DNA of 64,000 bases from Aquincola agrisoli (GTDB lineage Bacteria > Pseudomonadota > Gammaproteobacteria > Burkholderiales > Burkholderiaceae_C). The notes beneath the pieces are model-generated. The model ran no database searches. It worked only from the letters and a program-made list of their open reading frames with translations, and was not told the origin of the DNA. Position numbers and translations under genes: made by a program. The stretch lies in contig NZ_JAZIBG010000020.1 of NCBI RefSeq assembly GCF_036621135.1, positions 309,411 through 373,410 on the forward strand, read 5' to 3'. Shown here piece by piece: positions 9,155 through 18,094 of this stretch. Positions within the stretch are counted from its first letter, which is position 1. Every line of letters begins with the position of its first letter.

Positions 9155-10210
9155 TCAGCCGGCGGGCAGGGCAGTGGAACGGCGATGCAGCAGTTCCACC
9201 GGCAGCACGGACGGCGTGAAGGCGCCGGGGGGCGAAGCGGCCTCTTGCTGCGGGCCGTTTTCGATGCGTTGCACGAGCGCGTGCGTGGCCGCGGTGCCCA
9301 ACTCGACGATGGGCACGCGGATCGTGGTGAGCGCGGGGCTGAGGTAGCGCGCAATCGGCACGTCGTCGAAGCCTCCGAGGGCGATGTCTTCCGGCACGCG
9401 CAGGCCCGCGGCCGTGAGCGCGGCCAGCACGCCGACGGCCGTCATGTCGTTGGCCGCGAACACGGCCTGTGGACGCGGCAGCTTCGGCCGGGCCGCCCGC
9501 AGGCGCTCGGCGATGCGCCGGCCTGCGGCCTGGCCGGCGGCTTCGGTGAAGTCGCCCTCGAGTTCCCAAGGCTTGGGCGCGCCGGCGGCGGCCAGCGCCT
9601 CCAGGCAGCCGCGGCGGCGCTCGGTGGCCTCATGGTTGTGCCTGGGGCCACCGACGAACACGAGGTGCTGGCGGCCGGTGGCCAGCAGGTGCTCGACCAT
9701 CGCTCGGGCGCCGCCCAGGTTGTCGACCACGAAGCTGGGCAGCCGCCGCGATGCGTCGGGTGTGTTGACGAGCACGGTGGGCAGCCCGCAGGCCATGCTG
9801 CCGAGTGCGTCGACCACCGACCCGCCTTCGCTGACCTGCGGCGACATCACCAGCACGCCGTCGACCCGTCCGCGCATGGCGCCGAAGGCAGCCGCCGCCT
9901 GCTGGGCGTGGCCGTGCGCGCTCGACACCAGCAGGTGCAGGCCGTGCGATCGCGCGGCCTGGTCCATGCCCCGGATCAGTTCGGAGAAGTACTCCCCGTG
10001 CAGGTCCGGCAGCAGCGCACCGATCGTGTCGGTGCGCCGCGTGATCAAGCTGCGCGCGGCAGCCGATGGTGCGAAGCCGAGTTGGCGGGCCGCTTCCTCG
10101 ACGTGCCGCCGGGTGGCGGGCAGCACGTTGCTGAAGCCGTTGAGGACACGCGACACGGTGGCGACCGACACACCGGCCACACGTGCCACGTCCTTGATCG
10201 TGGCGGGCAT
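9155..10210 (-). CDS. LacI-family transcriptional regulator
   Basis: A 351-aa repressor of the LacI/PurR type. Residues 3-27 form the helix-turn-helix (TIKDVARVAGVSVATVSRVLN), the hinge helix is around residue 50, and a periplasmic-binding-protein-like effector domain follows (TIGALLPDLHGEYFSELIRGM, VFAANDMTAVGVLAAL, GFDDVPIARYLSPALTTI). It sits between the beta-glucosidase gene (10 nt) and the TonB receptor gene in the same operon, so it would control its own production. The palindrome at 11616-11631 in the operon promoter is the obvious binding site. The inducer is probably a glucan-derived disaccharide, which is inference from context. Confidence 0.96.
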   Translation of the reverse strand: MPATIKDVARVAGVSVATVSRVLNGFSNVLPATRRHVEEAARQLGFAPSAAARSLITRRTDTIGALLPDLHGEYFSELIRGMDQAARSHGLHLLVSSAHGHAQQAAAAFGAMRGRVDGVLVMSPQVSEGGSVVDALGSMACGLPTVLVNTPDASRRLPSFVVDNLGGARAMVEHLLATGRQHLVFVGGPRHNHEATERRRGCLEALAAAGAPKPWELEGDFTEAAGQAAGRRIAERLRAARPKLPRPQAVFAANDMTAVGVLAALTAAGLRVPEDIALGGFDDVPIARYLSPALTTIRVPIVELGTAATHALVQRIENGPQQEAASPPGAFTPSVLPVELLHRRSTALPAG

Positions 10211-10220
10211 GGAGCGGCCT

Positions 10221-11567
10221 TCAGTCGGCCGCGCCGTGCCTGCGAATGATCTCGCGGTAGGCTTGCGCGCTCGCCTTCGGCGTGCGCTGCTGGCTCTCGA
10301 AGTCGACGTGCACCAGGCCGAAGCGCTTGCTGAAGCCGTGTGCCCATTCGAGGTTGTCGAGCAGCGACCATGCGTAGTAGCCGCGCACGTCGGCGCCCTG
10401 TGCGATGGCCTCGTGCACCGCCGCCACGTGGCTGTGCAGGTACTGCACGCGCAGCGGGTCGTCGATGCGGCCCGCAGTGGCCCGCGGCGGGTCGTAAAAG
10501 GCGGCGCCGTTCTCGGTGACGTAGAGCGGCAGCTGGCCGTAGCGCTGGTGCATCCACACCAGGGTATCGGTCAGGCCGGCGGGGTACAGCTCCCAGCCGG
10601 TCTCGGTACAGGTGGCGCCGGCTTGCCGCACCGGCGCCGCGGGCACCGGCCAGTGCGCTGGATCGTGCCGGACCACGCTGCGGGTGTAGTAGTTGAGCCC
10701 GAGGAAATCGATCGGCACCTTCAGCGCCTCGACCTCGGCATCCGGCCAGGCGGGCCACGCATCACCGAACACCTCGCGCAGTTCGTCGGGGTAGCGGCCC
10801 AGCAGGGCGGGGTCGAGGTACTGCCGGTTCATGTAGGCGTCGGCCAGCGTCTGCGCGTGGCGGTCGGCCTCGGTCGCGCCGGGCGCCACGTGCTTGGGCT
10901 CGATGTTGACCACCAGGCCGATCTGGTGCCTGCCTTCTGCGCGGTAGGCCTGCACGCCCGTGGCATGGGCCTGCATCAGGCGGTGGGCGGCGATGGCGGC
11001 CTCGTTCGCGCTGCGATGGCCCGGGGCCAGCACCCCGTGCATGTAGCCGCCGTCGGCCACCACCCAGGGCTCGTTCAGCGTGACCCAGTACTTCACGCGG
11101 TCGTCGAGCGCGCGGAACACGGTCTGCGCGTACTCGCCGAACCAGCCGGCGATGTCGGGATTGAGCCAGCCGCCGCGGTCGTCGAGCGCAGCCGGCAGAT
11201 CCCAGTGGTAGAGCGTGGCCATCGGTGCGATGCCGTGGCGCAGCAACTCGTCGACCAGCCGCTCGTAGAAGCCGAGGCCGGCCGGGTTCACGCGGCCGCG
11301 GCCTTCGGGCAGCACGCGGCCCCAGGCGAGGCTGAAGCGGTAGGAGGTGAGGCCCAGGTCGCGCATCAGCGCCACGTCTTCGCGCCAGCGGCGGAAGTGG
11401 TCGCAGGCGATGTCACCGGTGTCGCCGTTGGCGATGCGCCCGGGTGTTTGCGCGAACCGCTGCCAGATGCTGGGACCGGCGCCGTCGGCCAGCGGCGAGC
11501 CTTCGATCTGGTACGCCGAGGTGGCGCAGCCCCACAGGAAGCCGGGCGGGAAAGGGGTGGTGCTCAT
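10221..11567 (-). CDS. GH1 family beta-glucosidase
   Basis: Cytoplasmic glycoside hydrolase family 1 enzyme of 448 aa, typical family length, with no signal peptide. It opens with the family signature FPPGFLWGCATSAYQIEG. The acid/base Glu is E166 in TLNEPWV, and the nucleophile is E352 in YVTENGA. The start at 11565-11567 places the signature in the usual position. A GTG ten codons upstream is possible, and neither start has a strong ribosome site. As first gene of the operon it would hydrolyse imported beta-linked gluco-oligosaccharides to glucose. Substrate linkage cannot be judged from sequence, and GH1 enzymes are often broad. Confidence 0.96.
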   Translation of the reverse strand: MSTTPFPPGFLWGCATSAYQIEGSPLADGAGPSIWQRFAQTPGRIANGDTGDIACDHFRRWREDVALMRDLGLTSYRFSLAWGRVLPEGRGRVNPAGLGFYERLVDELLRHGIAPMATLYHWDLPAALDDRGGWLNPDIAGWFGEYAQTVFRALDDRVKYWVTLNEPWVVADGGYMHGVLAPGHRSANEAAIAAHRLMQAHATGVQAYRAEGRHQIGLVVNIEPKHVAPGATEADRHAQTLADAYMNRQYLDPALLGRYPDELREVFGDAWPAWPDAEVEALKVPIDFLGLNYYTRSVVRHDPAHWPVPAAPVRQAGATCTETGWELYPAGLTDTLVWMHQRYGQLPLYVTENGAAFYDPPRATAGRIDDPLRVQYLHSHVAAVHEAIAQGADVRGYYAWSLLDNLEWAHGFSKRFGLVHVDFESQQRTPKASAQAYREIIRRHGAAD

Positions 11568-11615
11568 GGATGCAGGTCGCTGGCCGCCGAACTGCACACG
11601 GCTTAAATGATGGGG

Positions 11616-11631
11616 ATGTAAACGTTTACAT
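11616..11631. promoter_or_regulatory. LacI-type operator, perfect 16-bp palindrome
   Basis: ATGTAAACGTTTACAT reads identically on both strands and has the central CG typical of LacI/PurR-family sites. It begins one base downstream of the -10 box of the minus-strand promoter and spans the expected transcription start, so bound repressor would block initiation. The operon's own LacI-family protein is the likely ligand (inference). Confidence 0.88.
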
Positions 11632-11632
11632 G

Positions 11633-11662
11633 ATATTAGTTTTTGGAAACGGGATTCGTCAA
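11633..11662 (-). promoter_or_regulatory. Sigma-70 promoter of the glycan operon
   Basis: On the minus strand, -35 TTGACG (11657-11662) and -10 TAATAT (11633-11638) are separated by 18 nt in an AT-rich patch unusual for this GC-rich window. The expected start falls near 11626, inside the operator, and the GH1 start codon is about 60 nt further on. This is the clearest promoter in the window. Confidence 0.85.
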
Positions 11663-11774
11663 CAGTGAAAACCTTAGATCTGCCGTTTCTATGTGATCGA
11701 TACGGTTGCTGCGCACGATGCGATGCCGGCGCCTCCCCTGGGCGCCAACGTAGCAGCGGTGTGGCCGCCGCGAA

Positions 11775-13667
11775 TCAGTGGACGATGTCGACCGAGAAGC
11801 GCGCGGCGCCGTAGGCGCCGCAGTCGTCGCCCTGGCAGCCGGCCGCCGTGCCGGCGAAGGTGGAGCCCGGGCCGGTGTGCCGGGCAGCCACGGCCGCGGC
11901 GCGGTCGCCGGTGGGCAGGAAGAGGAAGGTGTCCTGCCGGGTGCCGCCGAGCTGGTCGAAGCTGCGGGGCGAGGCCGACACGATCACCACGAAGTCCTCC
12001 CGGCCCGTGGGTTCGGAGGTGTCCAGCGGCGATTGCGGCGGCGGCAGCGTGAGCTTCTGGCCCGCCTTGATCCGCAGGGTGCGCGCATTGCTGTTGGGCA
12101 GCAGCAGCACCAGCGAGCCATCCGGCCCGGCGACCAGCACGTAGACATAGCCGTCTCGCGCCGAGGTGACGTCGAACTTCAGCCGGTCGCGGCCGATGCG
12201 CAGCTGCGGCCGGTAGTCCGACACCTCGACGCCGAAGCCTGGGCTCTGGCCTTCGAGGATCCGGTTGAACTCGCTGTCGAGCGTGAACGGCGCCGGCGCG
12301 GGGGCCGCAGGGGGCGGTGGCACCGGCTCGGGCTCGGCGGCCGGCGCGGGCGCCGGCGGGACCACGGCCGCCACCGGCGCCGGCGGCGGGGGAGCGCCCG
12401 GCGTCAGCGCGAGGAAGGCGCCGATGCCACCCAGCACCAGCGCACCCGCACCCAACCCGATCCACAGGCCGGACCGGCCCTTGCCCGACGACGCCGCGAC
12501 CGGCGGGGCAGGCTGGGAGCGTGGCGGCCGGCCCACAGGCGCGGCAGGCGGGGCGAGGGCGTCGCCATGCAGCACCGTCTGCACGTCCGGCACCGTGCCG
12601 GGCGCCAGGCCCAGGTCCGCGCGGAAGGCGTCGATCGACGGCGTGCGCTCCTCCGGCTTCACGCGCAGCGCCTTGTCCACCGCGGCGAGGAAGCCGGCGC
12701 TGTAGAGCCCGCGTGCCGACTCGGCCAGCGCCACGTAGCTGTCGCCCATCATCCGGCCCACCGACACCGGCGGCGTGCGGCCCTGGATGGCGAAATACAC
12801 CACCGCGGCCAGCGCGTAGACGTCGGTCCACGGGCCCTGCTTCATGCTGGGCACCTCGGCGTACTGCTCCAGCGGCGCGTAGCCGGGCTTCAGGATGACC
12901 GTCAGCGCCTGCGTCATGTCGCCGATCACGCGGCGCGCAGCGCCAAAGTCGAGCAGCAGCGGCTTGCCGCTGCCGGCCAGCAGGATGATGTTGTCGGGCG
13001 CGATGTCGCGGTGGTAGCAGTGCTCGGCGTGGATCACCGCCAGCGCCTCGGTCAGCGGCGCCAGCAGCCCGCGCAGCCAGGCCTCGTCCGGGGCCGAGCC
13101 CATCTCGCGCAGCTTGTCCTTCAGCGTCATGCCCTCGTAGAAGGGCATCACCATGTACGCGGTGCCGTTGGCTTCCCAGAAGCGGTAGACCTTCACCAGC
13201 GACGGGTGGTCGAACTGGGCCAGCAGCCGGGCCTCGTTGACGAAGCTCTTCAGCCCGGCCTCGAAGGTCTCGCGGTGGCGCTCGCTCTTCACCGACACCT
13301 GCGTGCCGCCCTTGCGCGCGGCCAGCGCCGAGGGCATGTATTCCTTCAGCGCGACGCGGCGGTGCAGCGAGTGGTCCTGCGCCAGGTAGACGATGCCGAA
13401 GCCGCCTTCGCCGAGCACGCGCGTCAGTTCGAACTCGCCCAGCCGCGTACCCACCGGCAGCGCGTTGCCGTCGTCGTCGGACGCGGACGGGCCCCTCGCG
13501 GCGGGCGGGGCCGGGCCGTCCGTGCGCGGCGCGATGACGGTGCGATCGTCGTCCTGCGGCACGGGGAGGGCGCCGTCGTCCGGGCCGGCCGGGGGCGGCG
13601 TGGCGGGCGCGTTGGCGCCCCCGGGCGGGCGGATCAGGGTGCGATCGTCGTCGTCGGAAGAACTCAT
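11775..13667 (-). CDS. ppkA: T6SS-linked Ser/Thr protein kinase (PpkA-like) with DUF4384-like C-terminus
   Basis: A 630-aa membrane-anchored Hanks-type kinase. It has a glycine loop LGEGGFG (85-91), the ATP-binding Lys of VALK (about 108), the catalytic loop HRD (219-221) and DFG (240-242). A single transmembrane helix lies at about 400-425. A proline-rich linker then leads to a C-terminal domain resembling DUF4384 (YVYVLVAGPDGSLVLLLPN). The N-terminus carries two acidic DRTxI motifs with Thr10 and Thr43 that match the TssL N-terminus. In known T6SSs, PpkA phosphorylates Fha or TssL to activate secretion. It is the last gene of the tssK-tssL-tssM-tagF group; the cognate phosphatase gene is in the other group. 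Confidence 0.92.
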   Translation of the reverse strand: MSSSDDDDRTLIRPPGGANAPATPPPAGPDDGALPVPQDDDRTVIAPRTDGPAPPAARGPSASDDDGNALPVGTRLGEFELTRVLGEGGFGIVYLAQDHSLHRRVALKEYMPSALAARKGGTQVSVKSERHRETFEAGLKSFVNEARLLAQFDHPSLVKVYRFWEANGTAYMVMPFYEGMTLKDKLREMGSAPDEAWLRGLLAPLTEALAVIHAEHCYHRDIAPDNIILLAGSGKPLLLDFGAARRVIGDMTQALTVILKPGYAPLEQYAEVPSMKQGPWTDVYALAAVVYFAIQGRTPPVSVGRMMGDSYVALAESARGLYSAGFLAAVDKALRVKPEERTPSIDAFRADLGLAPGTVPDVQTVLHGDALAPPAAPVGRPPRSQPAPPVAASSGKGRSGLWIGLGAGALVLGGIGAFLALTPGAPPPPAPVAAVVPPAPAPAAEPEPVPPPPAAPAPAPFTLDSEFNRILEGQSPGFGVEVSDYRPQLRIGRDRLKFDVTSARDGYVYVLVAGPDGSLVLLLPNSNARTLRIKAGQKLTLPPPQSPLDTSEPTGREDFVVIVSASPRSFDQLGGTRQDTFLFLPTGDRAAAVAARHTGPGSTFAGTAAGCQGDDCGAYGAARFSVDIVH

Positions 13668-13694
13668 CGTGGTGCGCTGCGGCGGGGCGTCAAC

Positions 13695-14411
13695 TCAGGG
13701 CCCCGCCGGGCGATTGTCGTTCACGGGTGGTGCCTCGCCGGCCGCCGCTCCGAAGAGCCGCCGGGGCAGGGCCTGCAGATCGAGCCCGGCCGACTGCAGC
13801 AGCTGCGGCGCGGCAAGGTCGGCATCCGCATACCAGTAGGCGGTGCCCTGCGCCTGCCTGGGCCAGCTGGCGGCGGCCAGCGCTGCCAGCGCCGATGCCG
13901 CATGGCGGTGCCCCGCCAGCGGCAGTGCCTGCACACCGGCCGGAGGCGCCGCAGGGGGCGGTACGGCCACCGTGTAGAGCGGCAGGCCGATGCGCCCGAG
14001 CTCGGCTTCCAGCGTGTCGAGCGACCAGTCCTCATGCAGCGCATCGGCGGCGGCTTCGTCGAGGCGCAGCAGCCAGCGCCACAGCGCCTCGGCCCCTTCG
14101 CCGTCGGCCGGCAGGCCTGGCAGCGGCTGGGCGATCGTCAGCGGGTAGTAGCGGCCCACGCGGTCGACCGAGGGCATCAGCACGCCGGCCCACAGATGGT
14201 CGTCGACCACGCCCGGCATCAGCAGGAAGCGCCAGCTCGGGCTCGCGAGGTAGCCGTCGAGCCAGCCCGGCGCCTGCTGCAGCGAGGCCAGGCCTTCTGA
14301 CAGCCAGGCGTCCCAGCGCTGGATGAAGCCAGCATCCAGCCGCCGGCTCGCGAAGTCGCCCAGCGTCGGCAGCTTGCCGTGCCAGCCTGCCGCCGTCACC
14401 CGCGGCCCCAC
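13695..14411 (-). CDS. tagF: TagF family T6SS post-translational regulator
   Basis: A 238-aa protein with the family-opening motif GWHGKLPTLGDFASRRL and the following FIQRWDAWLSEGL, as in TagF/ImpM (DUF2094). TagF acts against threonine-phosphorylation-dependent activation of T6SS in Pseudomonas, which fits the kinase gene 27 nt downstream. The start shown is a GTG; a second GTG four codons on (position 14399) is equally possible. In several bacteria TagF is fused to PppA, but here the phosphatase is a separate gene near 22.5 kb. The upstream gap to tssM contains an interspersed intergenic repeat. Confidence 0.92.
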   Translation of the reverse strand: MGPRVTAAGWHGKLPTLGDFASRRLDAGFIQRWDAWLSEGLASLQQAPGWLDGYLASPSWRFLLMPGVVDDHLWAGVLMPSVDRVGRYYPLTIAQPLPGLPADGEGAEALWRWLLRLDEAAADALHEDWSLDTLEAELGRIGLPLYTVAVPPPAAPPAGVQALPLAGHRHAASALAALAAASWPRQAQGTAYWYADADLAAPQLLQSAGLDLQALPRRLFGAAAGEAPPVNDNRPAGP

Positions 14412-14538
14412 CGGCGTTGCGCTGCGTCACTCCCCCCAGCCTGCCGACTGGACCCCGCAAACGCCGGGGATCCGGCTTGGCCGGTCCCAGGGCGTTGCCC
14501 CCTCGAGGGGGCGGCCGAAGGCCGTAGGGGGTGGGCCA
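14412..14538. repeat. Interspersed palindromic intergenic repeat between tssM and tagF
   Basis: This 127-nt gap inside the operon contains nested inverted repeats: CCCCCTCGAGGGGG (14499-14512), GGCCGAAGGCC, and flanking CGCAAACGCCGGGGATCCGG-type segments. I recognise this style as a dispersed intergenic element of Burkholderiales genomes (recollection, not searched). It can fold into a strong hairpin in the mRNA and may act as a partial terminator or stability element between tssM and tagF. Confidence 0.6.
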
Positions 14539-17500
14539 TCAGAGCGCGCCCGGGCAGCGGAACTGCTGGATCTCCCGCATGCGGAACGGGTTCAGCACGC
14601 TGTTGGCCGTCACGTCGAAGCGCACGCGCTGGCCTTCGAGCTGCATCACCACGCTGAACTTCTCCGGCTGCGGGCCGGGCTGCACCTCGAAGCGGTCGAA
14701 CATGCGGAAGAGGGCCCACGGGCCTTCGAACGTGAGCGGCGCGCTGCCCGGCGTGCCGCTCAGCCTGACGGTCGAGGCCACGCGCTGGCTCGGCCAGCTC
14801 ACGGTCGCGGCCGCGCCGCTGCCGGGCGCGAACTTGACGACCTGCCCGTCGATGTCGAGCGCCACCTCCTGCAGCGTGCCCATCTCGGCCGCGCGCAGGT
14901 CGAGCCTGAAGCCGGGCGTGCGGCCGCCGCCGCGGAAGAAGGCTTCCTTGATCTTCGCCGCGCGCTGGAACTCGGCCAGCGCCGCGGGCGCGGCCGGCCG
15001 GCTGCCGTCGGCCAGCGGCTTGTAGGTCCAGGTGGCGCCGCTGGTGTCGACCAGCGTGGCCAGCCGCTGCTGGTAGAAGTTGTCGAGCATGCCGCCCGGC
15101 CCGAAGAGCTGGCCGAAGTCTTCCGGCAGCACGTCGGCCCGCGAGCTGGGCGCGAACGGGTAGCGGTTGGCGACGGCCCGGCTGCAGAAGTCGAAGATCG
15201 GTTTCAGCTCGCCGGTCATCACGTCGCGCTCGGCCACCCGCCCCTGGCGCGCGCTCACGTCGGCCAGCGCCTCCAGCATCGAGCGCACCGGCTCGGGTTG
15301 CTGCGCGGCCACCAGCTTGGCGGCCCCGCCGCCGCCGGGCGGGGGCGGCGACTTGCTTTTCTGCGCGGCGTCCACCGCCTGCAGCTGCGCGAACACCTCG
15401 CCGAACGCCTTGGTGGTGTCGTCGATCGGCGCCGGCTGGCCCTGCACCTGCCGGCGGATCGCGGCGAAGTGGTCGTCGACCATCTTCTCGACCGGCCCGG
15501 CGGCGGCCGCCACGGCCGGGCCGCCACCGGCCAGCTTGGCCAGGTCGGCCTTGGCCTGGTTGGCGGCCTGCGCCGCCTTGTCGAGCGCGGTGGGCGCAGC
15601 GGCCGGCGGCACCAGCGTGGTCTCCGCCGCCACCGCGGTCATGTAGAGCTTCAGCGGCGAATCGACGCCCGACAGCAGCCGGGCCACCTCCATGCTGCGG
15701 TCGAGGCTGGTGAGCTTGACCAGCCGCACGTCGGCGAGGAAGGCATCCCAGGTCTTGATGTAGTCCTGCAGGTACAGGCGCCGCACGCGGTCGGCCAGCT
15801 CGTTGCCCAGCAGCGCGCCGGCCGCCTGCTGCGCGCCGCCGCGGCGGCCGAACACCCACTGCTCCTCGGCCGCCAGCTGCGCGGCCGACAGGGCCACGCT
15901 GCCCTGGAAGGCCTTGACGTAGCCCTCCCGCGTGTAGAAGCCCGGCACGCCGCGCGACAGCGGCTCGCCGCTCGCGCGCTCGAACACCTTGTCGGCCTGC
16001 GGGCCGGCCTTGGCGGCCACCGAGAACTCCGGCAGGTCGCCGCGGAAGCGGCGCTTCAGCCGGCTGTAGATGCGGTACTCGATCGGGAACGAGGCCAGCA
16101 TGTCGCGCACGCTGGTCACCAGCGCGGTGTCGATCGGCCTCGCGCTCTGCGGCGCGCCCTGGGCCAGCAGCGCGTCCAGGTGCGCGTCGAGCGCGGCGCG
16201 CTGCTCGGGGGGCAGGTTGCGGAACTGGGCGTCCCAGTCGATGCCGATCCAGGCCTTCAGCGTCTCGGCGTCGAACTCGTCGGGCGTGTAGAGCATCAGG
16301 TAGGCCTTCAGCGCTTCGTAGGCCTGCTCCAGGTTGTCGCGGTTGGCGGCGCGCAGGCGCTCTTCCAGGCGCTGCGCGACGCGCGGCAGCAGCGCGTGCT
16401 CGAGCAGGCGGCGGTAGCCCAGGCGCGCGCCGGCGTCGAGCTTCTCGCCCTGGTAGAGGCCCAGCGTGTCGAGCAGCGGCGGGTCGTCGGGCGCGAAGCG
16501 TTCGCTGTGCGCGGCGTTGCGCACGGCGGTGAGCGTGGGCGCCAGCGGCGCGGGGTCGGCGCTGGTGGCGGGCGGCAGCGCGTCCACCGCCTGCTGGATC
16601 GCGGGCAGCTTGGCGGCCACTTCCTGGTCGTAGGCCTGGTTGCGCACGTAGCTCACGGCCCAGCCCACCAGCAGGGCCGTGGCGGCGAGGGCGATCGACG
16701 CGAAGCCCGCCATCCGCAGCGCGAAGCGGCGCCGTTCGGCCTGCGGGTTGGCGGAGACGAGGTGCGCCTCGGCGAACACCACGTCCTGCAGCAGCCGGCG
16801 CAGGAAGAAGCTCTTGCCGCGGCCGCCGGCCGTGGCCGCGGCGGCCCGGCGGTCGAGCCCGAACGAGCGCGACAGCGTGCCCATCACGCGGTCGATCGGG
16901 GTGCCTTCCTGCGTGCCGCTGGTGAAGTACACGCCGCGCAGGTTCACGCGGTCCTGCAGCGCAGGGGCGGGCCCGAACACCTGCTGCAGGAAGCCGGCGA
17001 GCACCGGCTTCAGGCTCGCGAACTCCTGCGGGAAGGCGAACATCGCGGCGCGCTTGCTCACGTCGCGCTCGGCCTGCAGGCGGTCGACGAGGCCGGCCGC
17101 GAGGCGCGCTTCCAGCGCCATGAACTGGGCGTCGAACTCGGCCAGCGGGTTCTCGGGCAGTTCGGCCTGCGCGGGGAAGGTGAAGCCCCAGACCTGATCG
17201 CGCTCCTCCTTGCCGAGCGCGTCGAAGCTCTCCATGAAGCCGGCGATCAGGTCGGCCTTGGTCACCATCACATAGACGGGCGGGCGCACGCCGAGCTTGC
17301 CTTGCAGCTCGTGCAGGCGCGCGCGCAGCTTGGCGGCGTGCTCCTGGCGCTCGGTGGCGCCCTGCTGCAGCAGGTCCTGCACGTTCACCGTCAGCAGCAC
17401 GCCGTTGATCGGGCGACGCGGGCGCGATTGGCGCAGCAGGTTCAGGAAGTTGTCCCACGCGCTGGCGTCCACCTGTTGGTCGGATTCCTGCAGCGCGTAG

Positions 17501-18069
17501 CGGCCGGCGGTGTCGATCAGCACCGCATCGCTGGTGAACCACCAGTCGCAGTGCCGCGTGCCGCCCACGCCCTTGACGGCCGCGCCGCCCTTGTCGTCGG
17601 CACCGACGAAGTCGAGCCCCGCGTGCAGCAGCGCCGTGGTCTTGCCCGAGCCGGGCGCGCCGACGAACACGTACCACGGCATCTCGTAGAGCGCGTCGGA
17701 GCCGCTGAGCCAGCGCTTGCCGCCGGGGCCGGCCTTGAGCTTGGCCACCGCGTCGCGGAAGCGCTGGTCGAGCGCCTGCGCTTCCTGGTCGGCCGCGCTG
17801 GGCCCGGGCGCGATGCCCTTCAGCAGCTCGGCATTGGTGCGCTTGCGCCGCCAGCCTGCATAGACAAGATGGCCGATCCACGCCAGCCACATCAGGCCGA
17901 TGACCACGGCCCGCGCCGTCACGCCGCCCAGCGGCCGAGAGACGTCGCCCGCCGCATCGGCGCCGAAGGCCAGCAGCGGCCCCAGCCACCAGACGATGGC
18001 GCTCAGCGCCAGCACCGCCAGGCTGCCCAGCACGGCCTTGCCGAGCAACACGTTCAACACTCGTTTCAT
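14539..18069 (-). CDS. tssM: T6SS inner-membrane protein TssM (IcmF/VasK)
   Basis: The 1176-aa core of the T6SS membrane complex. Two N-terminal transmembrane helices lie at about 10-35 and 52-72. A cytoplasmic nucleotide-binding domain with Walker A GAPGSGKTT (137-145) and DTAGRYALQ follows, then a third helix near 440 and a long periplasmic domain. The C-terminal region (FGQLFGPGGMLDNFYQQRL onward) is the part that contacts the outer-membrane lipoprotein TssJ in classical systems. No tssJ gene is present in this window. The gene follows tssL with a 25-nt gap. Length and motifs are normal for the family. Confidence 0.97.
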   Translation of the reverse strand: MKRVLNVLLGKAVLGSLAVLALSAIVWWLGPLLAFGADAAGDVSRPLGGVTARAVVIGLMWLAWIGHLVYAGWRRKRTNAELLKGIAPGPSAADQEAQALDQRFRDAVAKLKAGPGGKRWLSGSDALYEMPWYVFVGAPGSGKTTALLHAGLDFVGADDKGGAAVKGVGGTRHCDWWFTSDAVLIDTAGRYALQESDQQVDASAWDNFLNLLRQSRPRRPINGVLLTVNVQDLLQQGATERQEHAAKLRARLHELQGKLGVRPPVYVMVTKADLIAGFMESFDALGKEERDQVWGFTFPAQAELPENPLAEFDAQFMALEARLAAGLVDRLQAERDVSKRAAMFAFPQEFASLKPVLAGFLQQVFGPAPALQDRVNLRGVYFTSGTQEGTPIDRVMGTLSRSFGLDRRAAAATAGGRGKSFFLRRLLQDVVFAEAHLVSANPQAERRRFALRMAGFASIALAATALLVGWAVSYVRNQAYDQEVAAKLPAIQQAVDALPPATSADPAPLAPTLTAVRNAAHSERFAPDDPPLLDTLGLYQGEKLDAGARLGYRRLLEHALLPRVAQRLEERLRAANRDNLEQAYEALKAYLMLYTPDEFDAETLKAWIGIDWDAQFRNLPPEQRAALDAHLDALLAQGAPQSARPIDTALVTSVRDMLASFPIEYRIYSRLKRRFRGDLPEFSVAAKAGPQADKVFERASGEPLSRGVPGFYTREGYVKAFQGSVALSAAQLAAEEQWVFGRRGGAQQAAGALLGNELADRVRRLYLQDYIKTWDAFLADVRLVKLTSLDRSMEVARLLSGVDSPLKLYMTAVAAETTLVPPAAAPTALDKAAQAANQAKADLAKLAGGGPAVAAAAGPVEKMVDDHFAAIRRQVQGQPAPIDDTTKAFGEVFAQLQAVDAAQKSKSPPPPGGGGAAKLVAAQQPEPVRSMLEALADVSARQGRVAERDVMTGELKPIFDFCSRAVANRYPFAPSSRADVLPEDFGQLFGPGGMLDNFYQQRLATLVDTSGATWTYKPLADGSRPAAPAALAEFQRAAKIKEAFFRGGGRTPGFRLDLRAAEMGTLQEVALDIDGQVVKFAPGSGAAATVSWPSQRVASTVRLSGTPGSAPLTFEGPWALFRMFDRFEVQPGPQPEKFSVVMQLEGQRVRFDVTANSVLNPFRMREIQQFRCPGAL

Positions 18070-18094
18070 GGACTGCTTGCTCCGGGGCGGCGGC

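Noticed and set aside
11728..11746. GGCGCC inverted repeat after the kinase gene as terminator
   Set aside because: Short self-complementary arms with no T-tract on either strand; insufficient support.
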